NCBI GenBank assembly: GCA_017942005.1
Contig: JAGAVJ010000013.1
Span: 62,001 to 126,000, forward strand
From: Clostridia bacterium
GTDB lineage: Bacteria > Bacillota > Clostridia > Oscillospirales > CAG-272
DNA: 64,000 nucleotides
Reading direction: 5' to 3'
Under the pieces are notes generated by a model. That model worked only from the letters and a program-made list of their open reading frames with translations. It ran no database searches and was not told the origin of the DNA. Shown here piece after piece: positions 34,164-44,132 of this stretch; within the stretch, counting starts at the first letter, position 1, and each line of letters starts with the position of its first letter. The position numbers and the translations under genes were made by a program.

Positions 34164-37100
34164 TCAGACTCTGCTCTCGTGGCATACCAGATATAAAATC
34201 TGGTACGTTTCCGCCGCTTTCGTCAAGATTTTTTTTGCCGCTTCTAACTTCTTTTCATCAAGATTGGTAAACGGGTCGTCCAAAATCATGACCGGCAAGG
34301 TACCGCTGTGTTCTGCATACAATGCGTCAATCAATGCAAGACGAATACACAGATTCATAAGATCACCGGTACCGCGGCTGAAATATCCGCCTTCCCGCCA
34401 TGCGCCGCCGACCTCAATCTGTGGCTGCAATTCCGCATCCAGGGAAAGCGCTTCTGCTTCTTTGGTTGACAAACCTGAAATCTGCGCATAATACGATCGG
34501 AAGCTGCGCTGAAGCACACCGAGGTATCGCGTCGACATTGCCGTTTTCGCCTCTTCTAAAAATTCCTGCGTTTTTGTAATGACAGACAGCTTATGTTCCG
34601 CGTCCGCCAAAGAGGCTTCCAACGATGATAAACGTTCTTTTACCGCTGTGATTTCAGCAGCTTTGGCAGATGCTGCTTCCGCTTTCTGATACAAAGCCGC
34701 ACGTGCGGTCTGCAGCTGCTCGGCATCCTCTTCCAGTTTGGATGTCTTTTGTTCTAATTCCTTCTTTTTCAAAGAAATTTCCTCACTTGCAGCATTTGGG
34801 GTCTGCATGTTGTCGTTTGACCTCTGTTTGGTGTGCTGCAATTCCTCTTCTGTTATCCCGTTGTTCTGACAGAATGTGAGAAGCATATTGTGCGTACTGC
34901 GCAAACGCGCAAGCGCATCATACAGAGAATGCAGGGTGTTTGACACACACTGAAGACCCTCCGCCATATCCGGATACGGCTTTTGATAAAAATGCGAAAG
35001 AAATTCTTCTACTGCAAACTGTTCTGTATTCCGTTTCGTTTCTTTTTCTGCAATCTGGGATTTGATCTGCGCAATTTCCTCATGCAGCGCTGCTAACTTT
35101 GTCTGTCTGGCGGCTGCTGCGGATAAAATCTGCTCCGCACGGACGACCGGATCCTCGTCTGTCGTCTGCATTACCATTTCATCGAAATCCGACACCGCTT
35201 CGTCAAAGCGTACCTCGATTTTATCAGAATCTGTATGGATCGCTTCTTTCTGCTTCCATCGGTCATACTTCCAAGGAGATAGAAGCGACACAAGTGTGTC
35301 CTCTGCGGCATCGCATGCACTGGATGCATCCGCTTTTGCTGCAAGACGGCTGCGCAGTCGATCTGCGGCGTTTTTCCATGCTGTCAAACGGGTTAAATAG
35401 GGTTCCTTCTCTGCCGTGCTGGAATCTGCCGCTTCCATATAAGGCGCTGCCGGAGATGCTTCCAACTTCACCAGATAGTCATCCAATGTTTTGCGCAATG
35501 CATCCGCACGAATCGCGTCGCGTGAACGCTGCTCCGCTTCCCGTTTGGCATCTGCGAGCGCACCCGCACAGATACGCATCTGCGCACGGTATGCAGCAAA
35601 CACAGCTTCATCCTCTGTATCCGTCCGGATCAAGCCGGCATCGCCGTCCGCCGCTAAGTTCGGGGTGGAATCCGGCAGATGCTCTGTTTCTCCTCTGCAT
35701 GCTGCCAAATCGGCGCGAATCTGCGCAATCTCCGCTTCCAGCTGTGCCGCTTGATTCTGATCATTTTCCACAAGTGCGCGCAGCTCTTCCCGTTTTCTGC
35801 ACTTTTGTGCAATTTCTGTAAAGATAGGACCGACAGCATCCATATTCACTGCGGCGCTGTCGGAATACCGTTCGATAAACGTACTCACACAGGTTTTATC
35901 CGCTTCATATTTTGATTTTTTCTCACACAGCTGCTTGAAGATATCATCGTCCAGTACCCGTGTATGATAATTCTGCGTGTGATAAATCCCAAACAAGAGA
36001 ATAAAAAGTCCCGTTATACATGGGACTCCCGCCGCATACAGATAACGGATATCCCTTTGTATCCGAAAGAAAGCAAGCAGCGCCCCACATAGAAGCAGCA
36101 GTACCGCACCGCATATCATTCGGGTCTTACGCTGTTTGCGCCATGCTTTTTGCTCCGTTGCCGCAGCAAACTGCTTTTCCTCCAATGCATCAATTTCACG
36201 TTTTTCTGATGCCAGCTCGTCATAGCTGGTCCTTGCACAAACAAGCTCTGTTTCCTCTGGAATTGGCTTTATGATGCGATTCTTGGGGTGCTCCATTTCC
36301 AAAAGCTGCGCCCTCTCCGTTTGCAGCTTTGCATCGACTGCATCTTTCTGTACTGTGCATACAGAGAGTCTATGTAATTTATCTGCATAAGCATCCATCG
36401 CAGCTTCGCTTGGCAATACCGCATCTGCTGCCAAACCGGATGCTGCAAATATCCGTTTTTGTTCAAGCAAACAGGTTTTTGGCTTTTCCAATGCTTCATT
36501 GATTGTTTCAAACATGGCAGCCTGCATGATATGCCGTTCGATTTCCTCCTTTGATAAAACCGCCGGCAGCGCTTCCATATCGTCTTGGAGGTTGTTTTTT
36601 TCTGCTTGATTTGGGGCAGCTTCACAAAGCCGCTGCTTTTCCTTTCTGGAAAAGAGAAGTGTGTCGCTTGCTTCTTTGATTTCTGAAAGCACCTTTGCAT
36701 TTGGAACATGTTCCATCGTTTGCAGCTTCTGTTCCGCGTCTTCTGCATGTTTGAGTTTTTGGGTATCCTGCCGAATGGTTTCGCCAAGAACGGCAAGATT
36801 CTGCATATGGATTTGTGCATCTGCAAGCTGCTGTTCGATTTGTTCCGGGGGGACGTCCTTTCCCAAAAAGGTACGCTTCTCCGCAGCAGATGCAACCAGT
36901 GCGTCCCGTTCTGATAACAGTCTCTGTCCATGCGCCATGATGGCTGCACGGGTTTCCTCTGTGTGCAGCGCATCGGATACCGTTTTTATCGTTTCCCGCT
37001 TTTTCCGAATCGCAAGCAACGCCGTGTTTGTATCTGCAATTTTCGCCTCAGTTTCACTGCAAACGCGTTTGGCATCCAGGCACTGCTCCAGCTGCAGATG

Positions 37101-37715
37101 CGTTTGTGACATTTCTGCTTCCAATTCTGCAAGTCTGCCGCGTCCGCCCTGCCGCTTATAAACCTGCCGGCGCTTATCCAAAATTGCAGCCGCCGATTCA
37201 TACCTGCCAAGATCGTCCGCAGCATCCATAATATGATTCAGCTTTGCAGATATCGTCGCATTTTCAATACCGCCGGAAAGCAGCTTCTGCGGCAGAAAAG
37301 CACTGCGGGAATACCCCTCTGCATCAATGCCAAACAATTCCAGTCCGATATTCTCACTGTAATCCTGCGACACACTATGATCGGAAAGATCATATAAAAC
37401 AAAGGTATCTCCCCTGGTACGCGACGTGCCCGCAGAAAAGAACCGCTCTAAGCGGTATTCCTTCCCATTCGTGCGAAAAGACATGGTTCCGCCATATGCA
37501 CCGCCTTGCCATGGCAGATATTTTTTCCGTTCATTTTCATCAAGATCGGCTTTTCGCGTAGTGGGCATACCGTACAGCATGGCTTTGATAAACGCCGCAA
37601 GCGTTGTTTTCCCAAAGCCGTTTTCTTCACAAATGACATTGAGACCGGGATTCAGCGTCAGACGGTACCCATGCAGAACGCCAAAGTTTTCAATATATAA
37701 GTCTGTAATTTGCAT
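34164..37715 (-). CDS. SbcC/YhaN-like AAA+ ATPase with coiled coils
   Basis: An 1183-residue SMC-like ATPase. The N-terminal Walker A is ENGFGKTTLAA near residue 33. Very long coiled coils follow, then two predicted membrane helices in the middle (MICGAVLLLLCGALLAFF and a second about 20 residues on). The C-terminus has an ABC signature (YFSRGTGDLMNLCIRLAL) and Walker B (VMILDDPFTNLD). With the nuclease encoded just upstream it should process DNA ends. The membrane segment is as in YhaN-type relatives rather than classic SbcC. The start is ATG 37715 (MQITDLYIENFG) with GAGGG 5 nt before it; a GTG at 37727 is possible. Confidence 0.87.
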   Translation of the reverse strand: MQITDLYIENFGVLHGYRLTLNPGLNVICEENGFGKTTLAAFIKAMLYGMPTTRKADLDENERKKYLPWQGGAYGGTMSFRTNGKEYRLERFFSAGTSRTRGDTFVLYDLSDHSVSQDYSENIGLELFGIDAEGYSRSAFLPQKLLSGGIENATISAKLNHIMDAADDLGRYESAAAILDKRRQVYKRQGGRGRLAELEAEMSQTHLQLEQCLDAKRVCSETEAKIADTNTALLAIRKKRETIKTVSDALHTEETRAAIMAHGQRLLSERDALVASAAEKRTFLGKDVPPEQIEQQLADAQIHMQNLAVLGETIRQDTQKLKHAEDAEQKLQTMEHVPNAKVLSEIKEASDTLLFSRKEKQRLCEAAPNQAEKNNLQDDMEALPAVLSKEEIERHIMQAAMFETINEALEKPKTCLLEQKRIFAASGLAADAVLPSEAAMDAYADKLHRLSVCTVQKDAVDAKLQTERAQLLEMEHPKNRIIKPIPEETELVCARTSYDELASEKREIDALEEKQFAAATEQKAWRKQRKTRMICGAVLLLLCGALLAFFRIQRDIRYLYAAGVPCITGLFILLFGIYHTQNYHTRVLDDDIFKQLCEKKSKYEADKTCVSTFIERYSDSAAVNMDAVGPIFTEIAQKCRKREELRALVENDQNQAAQLEAEIAQIRADLAACRGETEHLPDSTPNLAADGDAGLIRTDTEDEAVFAAYRAQMRICAGALADAKREAEQRSRDAIRADALRKTLDDYLVKLEASPAAPYMEAADSSTAEKEPYLTRLTAWKNAADRLRSRLAAKADASSACDAAEDTLVSLLSPWKYDRWKQKEAIHTDSDKIEVRFDEAVSDFDEMVMQTTDEDPVVRAEQILSAAAARQTKLAALHEEIAQIKSQIAEKETKRNTEQFAVEEFLSHFYQKPYPDMAEGLQCVSNTLHSLYDALARLRSTHNMLLTFCQNNGITEEELQHTKQRSNDNMQTPNAASEEISLKKKELEQKTSKLEEDAEQLQTARAALYQKAEAASAKAAEITAVKERLSSLEASLADAEHKLSVITKTQEFLEEAKTAMSTRYLGVLQRSFRSYYAQISGLSTKEAEALSLDAELQPQIEVGGAWREGGYFSRGTGDLMNLCIRLALIDALYAEHSGTLPVMILDDPFTNLDEKKLEAAKKILTKAAETYQILYLVCHESRV

Positions 37716-37804
37716 GGATACCCTCACCTTCTCCTTTTGTCCCCATAATCTCCTGTAGTTTCAACAGTGATCGCTGCACATTCCGTTACCTGCATATGAA
37801 ACAC

Positions 37805-38947
37805 TCAATTTTCACCGCGCAGTGCTGCCAATCCGCAGTGAAGAATATCGGCTTTTTCCTCATCTGATAAAGAGGAACGCATGACACGCCGCACAAATTC
37901 ACCGCGCAGGGAGATGTCATACTGATATTTTTCCGGATTCAGACGGGTTTTCCGTTCATCCGTTACTTCTGCATAATAAAATTTTTCCGATAGACGCTTT
38001 TGCAGATATTCTATGTCCCGTACCGTCTCAGGCTCCTCTTCACCGCACAGTATCACACGGATGAAATCCGTTTCCGGAATCTCCTTTACTGCAAGCAGCG
38101 CTGCCTTCTCCAGTGCCTGCATGCTGTCCGGAATATCCTTTATATTCAATGGAACACGGTGGAATCTGCGTTTTGCAAACGGAATAAATTCCGCCTGCGC
38201 CACATACGGATTGCCCCTCGACAAATCCCGATTCAATGTCAAAAGTACAAACCCTTTGTCACCGCATTCATCAAATCCGCGTCCCTCCGGGCAGCCGGGG
38301 TAACACCAAGTTCCTCTCTGATCCAGTTTGCCGTGCTGAAATGAATGATAGTGTCCCAGCGCCAGATAGTCAATATGGTGCTGCGCCATAGCAGACATAT
38401 CAATATCATACGCATCCGTCTGCGTTTCCGTCTGCCGCACCGCACCGTGCAGCATGACAATATGATAGGCATCGGACGGAACCGTCGGTACAAGCGGTTT
38501 TTCTGTCGGCGCAGTTGCCCGTCCGGATACCGTCACCCCATCCAAAAGCGGTACGGTTTCCCATGCATCACCAAATACAGTAATGTTTTCCGGCAGACCG
38601 CCGCGCACAGCAAACCTGCCGGCGGAAAAAATTCCGCCGATGGTAGGATTTGCGGCAGCATCGCTGCCTAAAATACAGTCATGATTACCGGGTATGAGAA
38701 AAAAACGGATCGGCGCAGCATTCTGCATCACATCACATAGATAATCCTGTATCTGAAACGGCAATACACCGCCGTCGCTGATATCGCCGCAAATCAGCAC
38801 TGCGCATACATCCTGTGCTTTTGCGTACTGTACCATATCTGCAAATCGGGACAGCAGCTCATTCCGCCGCTCCCGCGCCTGTGCTTCAGACAACCGGCAG
38901 GTCAGCGGTGACGCCAAATGCCAGTCTGCTGTGTGTAGGATTTTCAT
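37805..38947 (-). CDS. SbcD/YhaO-like DNA exonuclease (metallophosphoesterase)
   Basis: A 380-residue calcineurin-like phosphoesterase with the metal motifs LHTADWHLASPL (1-14), ICGDISDGG, IPGNHDC and LALGHYH. It is the nuclease partner of the SbcC-like ATPase encoded about 90 nt downstream. The gene lies in a minus-strand run with the UPF0210 and ACT genes. Confidence 0.9.
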   Translation of the reverse strand: MKILHTADWHLASPLTCRLSEAQARERRNELLSRFADMVQYAKAQDVCAVLICGDISDGGVLPFQIQDYLCDVMQNAAPIRFFLIPGNHDCILGSDAAANPTIGGIFSAGRFAVRGGLPENITVFGDAWETVPLLDGVTVSGRATAPTEKPLVPTVPSDAYHIVMLHGAVRQTETQTDAYDIDMSAMAQHHIDYLALGHYHSFQHGKLDQRGTWCYPGCPEGRGFDECGDKGFVLLTLNRDLSRGNPYVAQAEFIPFAKRRFHRVPLNIKDIPDSMQALEKAALLAVKEIPETDFIRVILCGEEEPETVRDIEYLQKRLSEKFYYAEVTDERKTRLNPEKYQYDISLRGEFVRRVMRSSLSDEEKADILHCGLAALRGEN

Positions 38948-39001
38948 ATCGCTGTATTACGCTCCTATCCCATCGCATCTGCGGGCCGTTTTTGGAATCC
39001 G

Positions 39002-40360
39002 TCAATTCTTCAGGCTGTGAATCGGTGCAGGAATGCGGCCGCCGCGTGCAATAAACGCAGCAGGCGACATGTCGTTTAATTTCATGACCGGCGCATATCC
39101 AAGCAGACCGCCGAAATTCACCGTATCGCCGGGTTTCTTCCCATAGGCGGGAATCACACGCACCGCGGTTGTTTTCGTATTTGCGACGCCGATGGAAATT
39201 TCGTCTGCAATAATACCGCAGATGACCTCCGCGGGGGTATCGCCCGGAATTGCAATCATATCCAAACCGACAGAGCAAACCGCAGTCATCGCTTCCAGCT
39301 TTTCCAGCGTCAGAGAACCGCATGCGACCGCGTCGATCATACCTTGATCTTCCGAAACCGGAATGAATGCGCCGGACAAACCGCCAACATGAGAGGATGC
39401 CATAACGCCGCCTTTTTTGACCGCATCATTGAGCAATGCCAGGGCAGCGGTTGTACCGTGTGCGCCGCATTTTTCAAGTCCCATACCTTCCAGAATATGC
39501 GCGACGCTGTCACCGACAGCAGGTGTCGGCGCAAGCGACAGGTCTACAATGCCAAATGGGGTATCCAGCCGCTTCGATGCTTCGTATGCAACAAGCTGTC
39601 CCATTCTTGTAATTTTAAACGCGGTTTTTTTGATGATGTCTGCCAGTGTGGAAAAATCACAGTTGCCGGCACGCTGAATGGCGCTTGCGACAACACCCGG
39701 ACCGGAAACGCCGACATTAATGACCGTATCCGGTTCACCGACACCGTGGAATGCACCCGCCATAAAGGGATTATCTTCCGGAATATTGGTAAATACCACA
39801 AGCTTTGCGCAGCCGATGGAATCGGTATCACGGGTCAAATATGCCGTTTGCTTGATGATATCGCCCATTTGCTTGACGGCATCCATATTGATTCCGGCTT
39901 TGGTCGAGGCAACATTGACAGAAGAACAGACTTTTCCTGTCTCTGAAAGCGCCTGCGGAATGGCGGAAAGCAGGTTCCGATCACCCGTTGTAAAGCCCTT
40001 GTGCACCAGTGCGCTGAAGCCGCCGATAAAATTGATACCCAGCGTCTCGGCAGCACGATCCAGCGTTTTTGCGGCTTTGATAAATCCGTCGGTATCAAGG
40101 GCACCGCCGGCAATGGCTATCGGCGTTACGGATACACGTTTATTGACAATCGGAATGCCGTACATTTTTTCAATTTCCTCACCTACAGCCACAAGCTTTT
40201 CTGCACGGCGGGTAATTTTATCATATATTTTATCACAAAAACGGTCTGCATCATCCGATACACAGTCCAAAAGTGAGATACCCATTGTAATGGTACGGAT
40301 ATCCAGATTTTCGCCCTCGATCATATGGATGGTTTCGAGAACATCGTTCATATTCAGCAT
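39002..40360 (-). CDS. UPF0210 (DUF711/PFL-like) family protein
   Basis: A 452-residue soluble protein of the UPF0210 family, recognisable from [30 protein letters not shown] at the start and Gly-rich segments such as [15 protein letters not shown]. The biochemical function is not established. It is encoded 12 nt after the ACT protein gene, the usual conserved pair, which suggests an amino-acid-sensing partner. The start ATG 40360 follows AAAGGAG. Confidence 0.9.
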   Translation of the reverse strand: MLNMNDVLETIHMIEGENLDIRTITMGISLLDCVSDDADRFCDKIYDKITRRAEKLVAVGEEIEKMYGIPIVNKRVSVTPIAIAGGALDTDGFIKAAKTLDRAAETLGINFIGGFSALVHKGFTTGDRNLLSAIPQALSETGKVCSSVNVASTKAGINMDAVKQMGDIIKQTAYLTRDTDSIGCAKLVVFTNIPEDNPFMAGAFHGVGEPDTVINVGVSGPGVVASAIQRAGNCDFSTLADIIKKTAFKITRMGQLVAYEASKRLDTPFGIVDLSLAPTPAVGDSVAHILEGMGLEKCGAHGTTAALALLNDAVKKGGVMASSHVGGLSGAFIPVSEDQGMIDAVACGSLTLEKLEAMTAVCSVGLDMIAIPGDTPAEVICGIIADEISIGVANTKTTAVRVIPAYGKKPGDTVNFGGLLGYAPVMKLNDMSPAAFIARGGRIPAPIHSLKN

Positions 40361-40372
40361 TTGCAGTCTCCT

Positions 40373-40642
40373 TTAAATATGGTGCATGGCATTGAAAACA
40401 TCTTCATGCATGGTATGAATGACAAGATCGTTTTCTGTGCCAAGCGTTGCCATTGCATCTACAAACTTCGTAAATTCGACGGCAATCTGATCAATTTCAA
40501 CCACCATAACCATTGCAAAATATTCCTTTAACACACTCTGCGAGATATCAATAATATTGGCCTGATATTCTGCACATGCGGCAGAAACTTTTGCGATAAT
40601 TCCGACAACATCCTTGCCGGTAACAGTAATTACTGCTTTCAT
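40373..40642 (-). CDS. ACT domain protein (UPF0237 family)
   Basis: An 89-residue stand-alone ACT domain (MKAVITVTGKDVVGIIAKVSAACAEYQANIIDISQ). ACT domains bind amino acids or similar ligands and usually regulate a partner, here most likely the UPF0210 protein. The start is ATG 40642, with AGAAAGGA 9 nt upstream. Confidence 0.92.
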   Translation of the reverse strand: MKAVITVTGKDVVGIIAKVSAACAEYQANIIDISQSVLKEYFAMVMVVEIDQIAVEFTKFVDAMATLGTENDLVIHTMHEDVFNAMHHI

Positions 40643-40690
40643 ATATGGAAATCCTTTCTTATCTGTAAAAAATAAAATCGTTACCATTAT

Positions 40691-40719
40691 ATTATATAGC
40701 ATTTTCCATCGGATTTCAA
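40691..40719 (-). promoter_or_regulatory. Promoter for the ACT-UPF0210-sbcDC run
   Basis: On the minus strand TTGAAA (40719-40714), 17 nt, TATAAT (40696-40691). Confidence 0.75.
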
Positions 40720-41280
40720 GTCATTTTTGTATCTTTTTGAAGATTTTCCACTTTTTCATAAACAAAACCGGTATCACTTGATCTCTTTTATTTTTGGAAA
40801 TGGATTTTCCATACTGCCGATGTTTGTATAATCATGCAATAATTTTCGCTTTATATTAATATTTATCCGATTTTTCTCCTATATATTTTAAAAATATACA
40901 TCTGTATTTTTCATAAAATTATGCAGTTTCAAAGAGAATCGCCGGTTCTTTTTGAAAATGACTTTCTAAATTTCGTTCCGTTTTTCTATGATTTTTATAC
41001 AATCTGCCTTTTTTCATAAATATGCAGTTTTTTTGCATATTATTTTTAAAATTCTATTGACAAATGCTTCTATTCGCGGTATAATATACGCAGAAATGTT
41101 TTACTGTGTAAGTTTTATGCAGTACAAGTCCTTTTAGCCTTCTTGTACCGCCAATGTACGGTTTTATGGCGGCATGGTTAAAAGATATTCCTCATGGTAT
41201 ACGATGTGTACAGACATTTCTCTTTCCGCTGTTCGGTTTCATACGCAAACAGCAAATATAACAAAAAGGAGATTCTTATA
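40720..41280 (+). promoter_or_regulatory. AT-rich intergenic region with promoter and leader hairpins for the amino-acid ABC operon
   Basis: 40720-41050 is AT-rich with no gene I can support. A consensus promoter follows: TTGACA (41057-41062), 17 nt, TATAAT (41080-41085). The leader of about 190 nt holds GTACAAG/CTTGTAC and CCGCCA/TGGCGG hairpins between 41125 and 41180. I saw no T-box or lysine riboswitch core and no terminator in it, so it is noted as a structured leader of unknown role. Confidence 0.6.
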
Positions 41281-42144
41281 ATGAAAAAGATTCTTTCCGT
41301 TCTTCTCATGGCAGCAATGCTGCTGACCTCCACATTGGCACTCGCATCCTGCGGCGGCGAAAAAGCCTCCGGCAGCGCAGCACTCAAGGTCATTGACATT
41401 CCTCTGACCAATGAAGAATATGCATATGCAGTTGCAAAGGGTGATACCGAGCTGCTCAATTCTGTCAACACCTTCTTAGCTGAAATCAAATCCAACGGCA
41501 AATTCGATGAAGTCATCAACAGATATTTTGGCGACGGCACTCCGGTTGGCGTTACCTCTGCTGCGGAAGATTCCTCCAAAGATCAGCTTATCGTGGCTAC
41601 CAACGCCGGTTTTGCTCCCTTTGAATACAAAGAAGGCGACACCTATCTCGGCGTCGACCTCGAAATCATGGGCATGCTTGCAGAATACCTGGGCCGTGAA
41701 CTGGTCATCAACAACATGGAGTTTGAGTCTGTCTGTACTGCTGTTGCAGAGGGGATGTGCGATATCGCCGCTGCCGGTCTGACCATCACCGATACCAGAA
41801 AAGAAATCCTTGATTTCTCCGATGCTTATTACAATGCATCGCAGGTTCTGATTGCAAAAGCAGACGATACTGCTTTCGACGCATGCAAAACCGCAGAAGA
41901 CGTTGAAGCTGTCCTTAACACCTTCGGCGCTGACACCAAAATCGGCGTACAGTCCGGCACCACAGGTCAGTTCTATGTCATGGGTGATGAAGACTGGGGC
42001 TTTGCAGGCTTCAAGACAGAATGTGTCCGTTATGAAGTCGGTGCGCTTGCAGCGCAGAACATCATCAATGGCAACGTCAAGTATGTCATCCTCGACATTG
42101 CACCTGCCAAGGCAGTCGTGGAAAATATCAACAGCGTCAACTAA
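41281..42144 (+). CDS. Amino-acid ABC transporter binding lipoprotein, apparently circularly permuted
   Basis: A 287-residue lipoprotein with lipobox LASC (Cys 24). Residues about 34-85 (LKVIDIPLTNEEYAYAVAKG...FDEVINRYFGDG) match the C-terminal end of the family-3 binding proteins. Residues about 101-287 (DQLIVATNAGFAPFEYKEG...GVQSGTTGQ...VILDIAPAKAVVENI) match the N-terminal and middle parts and stop where the missing C-terminal piece would begin. The order of the two parts is therefore swapped relative to HisJ or ArtJ. The ligand is probably a polar or basic amino acid. It is encoded before its permease and ATPase. Confidence 0.9.
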   Translation: MKKILSVLLMAAMLLTSTLALASCGGEKASGSAALKVIDIPLTNEEYAYAVAKGDTELLNSVNTFLAEIKSNGKFDEVINRYFGDGTPVGVTSAAEDSSKDQLIVATNAGFAPFEYKEGDTYLGVDLEIMGMLAEYLGRELVINNMEFESVCTAVAEGMCDIAAAGLTITDTRKEILDFSDAYYNASQVLIAKADDTAFDACKTAEDVEAVLNTFGADTKIGVQSGTTGQFYVMGDEDWGFAGFKTECVRYEVGALAAQNIINGNVKYVILDIAPAKAVVENINSVN

Positions 42145-42164
42145 TTTAAAACATAGGTAAGCTG

Positions 42165-42192
42165 TATCCCCTCGTAGGTTACGGGGGGATAT
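42165..42192 (+). other. Intercistronic hairpin between binding protein and permease genes
   Basis: GTATCCCCTCGTA pairs with TACGGGGGGATAT-type sequence around a short loop. There is no U-run. Such hairpins often stabilise the binding-protein mRNA relative to the permease part. Confidence 0.55.
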
Positions 42193-42320
42193 CCATTATT
42201 TGCCGCAGTGCAGTATACTTGTATCACACAAGCATAAGTTTAAAAGCCACGGTGTGTACATAGGACGTCAGGCACTGTCTATTATCCAACATATCACACA
42301 ATGAGGTACACTTCACTTCG

Positions 42321-43043
42321 ATGGAATTTTTCACATCACTTCCCAAAAAATGGGCCGTTTTCTATAATACCTTTGCAAACAAAAACGGTTATAAAGAGTT
42401 TTTAAGCGGTCTTAAAAATACCGTTATTATTGCGGTTCTCGGCCTTTTCATCGGTATCATCATCGGTACAATCATTGCGGCAGTCAAAGTCATCCCGCCT
42501 TATAAACGGCTCATCCGCTTTGCACAGCGCATCGGTGATGTGTATGTTGCATTCTTCCGCGGTACGCCGATTGTCGTACAGCTGCTTCTCGGCTATTATG
42601 TCCTCTTCCCTGCATTCGGCATTAATTTGCCGATCCTCAATGTCTGTGTCATCATTTTCGGTCTGAACAGCGGTGCGTATATTTCGGAAATTATGCGCGG
42701 CGGCATCAATTCCGTCGATCCCGGTCAAATGGAAGCCGGACGTGCGCTGGGACTTTCCTTCTTCTCCACTATGATGCTCATCGTAATTCCGCAGGCGATT
42801 AAAAATATCCTTCCAACGCTCGGCAACGAATTTATTACGCTGATCAAGGAAACCTCTGTCGTCGGTTATGTTGGCGCAACAGACGTCTGCGTTGCATTCC
42901 GATATATCGGTACAAACAACTACGAATTTATTGTTCCGTATCTTGTCATGGCACTCATATATATTGTGATCGTCCTTTTCATTACAATGGGAATTCGTAT
43001 CATGGAAAGGAGGATGGGCAGAAGTGACCGCGTCCACAACTAA
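42321..43043 (+). CDS. Amino-acid ABC transporter permease
   Basis: A 240-residue permease of the His/Glu/Gln/Arg family with an amphipathic N-terminus, about five helices, and the ATPase-contact loop [27 protein letters not shown]. It is encoded 176 nt after the binding protein and overlaps the ATPase gene by 20 nt. One permease gene suggests a homodimeric channel. Confidence 0.9.
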   Translation: MEFFTSLPKKWAVFYNTFANKNGYKEFLSGLKNTVIIAVLGLFIGIIIGTIIAAVKVIPPYKRLIRFAQRIGDVYVAFFRGTPIVVQLLLGYYVLFPAFGINLPILNVCVIIFGLNSGAYISEIMRGGINSVDPGQMEAGRALGLSFFSTMMLIVIPQAIKNILPTLGNEFITLIKETSVVGYVGATDVCVAFRYIGTNNYEFIVPYLVMALIYIVIVLFITMGIRIMERRMGRSDRVHN

Positions 43044-43911
43044 TAATCCGGTTTTGGAAATCAAAAATCTGCAAAAAAACTTCGGAAAATTACAGGTTTT
43101 AAAGGGCATTACCGAAACCATTTATGAAGGGGAAAAAATCGCTGTCATCGGTCCTTCCGGCGGCGGAAAATCCACCTTTTTGCGGTGTCTGAACTGTATG
43201 GAAGACCCAAACGGCGGCTCTATTATGTTTGAAGGGGAAGACATTGCGGATATGCATGTCGATATCAACCAGCACCGGGAACACATCGGTATGGTCTTCC
43301 AATCCTTTAATTTGTTTAATAACAAAACCGTTTTGCAGAATATCATGCTTGCACCCGTCCATCTCGGCTGTGCGAAGCTGAAAAAGCAGAAACGGAAAAA
43401 TGCAATGATCCGCATTTCCGCACCGTTCCGTTCCATATTGAAAGCAATCGATAAAAAGCACGCGCAAAAATATGACAGACAGCCTGTGGAACTTACAACA
43501 ACACCACAGCAGATCAAAGCCGAAGCAGAAAAAACAGCAATGCGTCTTTTACAGCGTATCGGTTTGGAAGAAAAGGCAAACGTCTATCCTTCCACACTGT
43601 CCGGCGGACAAAAACAGCGTATTGCAATTATCCGTGCGCTTGCAATGAACCCAAAGGTGATGTTGTTTGATGAGCCAACCTCTGCACTCGATCCGGAAAT
43701 GGTCGGTGAGGTTCTGGACTTGATCCGACAGCTCGGCGAAGAAGGCATGACGATGATTATCGTCACGCATGAAATGGGTTTTGCAAGAGAAATTGCAGAC
43801 CGTATTTTCTTCATTTCTGACGGTATCATCTCAGAACAGGGCACGCCGGAAGAATTCTTTGAACATCCCAAAAATCCCAGAACTGTAGAATTTTTATCAA
43901 AGGTTTTATAA
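43024..43911 (+). CDS. Amino-acid ABC transporter ATPase with an internal insertion
   Basis: A 295-residue ATPase with Walker [10 protein letters not shown] (43-51), Q-loop FQSFNLF, signature LSGGQ (192-196), Walker [13 protein letters not shown] and H-loop VTHEMGFA. Typical members have about 240-250 residues; the extra length is a basic, hydrophilic segment at about 117-165 between Q-loop and signature ([13 protein letters not shown]...[11 protein letters not shown]). It starts with GTG 43024 inside the permease gene, after AGGAGG. Confidence 0.9.
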   Translation: MTASTTNNPVLEIKNLQKNFGKLQVLKGITETIYEGEKIAVIGPSGGGKSTFLRCLNCMEDPNGGSIMFEGEDIADMHVDINQHREHIGMVFQSFNLFNNKTVLQNIMLAPVHLGCAKLKKQKRKNAMIRISAPFRSILKAIDKKHAQKYDRQPVELTTTPQQIKAEAEKTAMRLLQRIGLEEKANVYPSTLSGGQKQRIAIIRALAMNPKVMLFDEPTSALDPEMVGEVLDLIRQLGEEGMTMIIVTHEMGFAREIADRIFFISDGIISEQGTPEEFFEHPKNPRTVEFLSKVL

Positions 43912-43916
43912 CCAAG

Positions 43917-44132
43917 CATGAGTTCGATGAGGAGGTGCTTTTTGAAAAAAGCACCTCCTCAAACTTCTCCGCAAAAACTTTCAAACGTATAAACCCATAA
44001 AATATTGTATAAATTGAACAAATAATTTATAAAAAATTTTGTTCTATATTCCCATATAATGTTTTTTGAAAGGGGTTCGGGGAAAACTTTTTTTCAAAAA
44101 AGTTTTCCCCGAGAATTTTATCGAACACTCGT
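43917..44132 (+). repeat. Family C composite repeat, most complete copy
   Basis: ATGAGTTCGATGAGG at the left end and ATCGAACACTCG at the right end form imperfect terminal inverted repeats. Between them are the hairpin GAGGAGGTGCTTTTT/AAAAAAGCACCTCCTC, CCGCAAAAACTTTC, an AT-rich centre and a second hairpin GGGGAAAACTTTTTTT/AAAAAAGTTTTCCCC. It has no coding capacity. It fills the space between convergent genes, where both hairpins could also end transcription. Confidence 0.7.

Noticed and set aside
34164..37727. Long open frames on the plus strand opposite the SbcC-like gene
   Set aside because: They are mirror frames of the coiled-coil gene without RBS, domains or their own codon pattern.
41090..41280. 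T-box or lysine riboswitch in the amino-acid ABC leader
   Set aside because: Two hairpins are present, but no GGGTGGNACCGCG-like T-box core, no antiterminator and no terminator before the gene.
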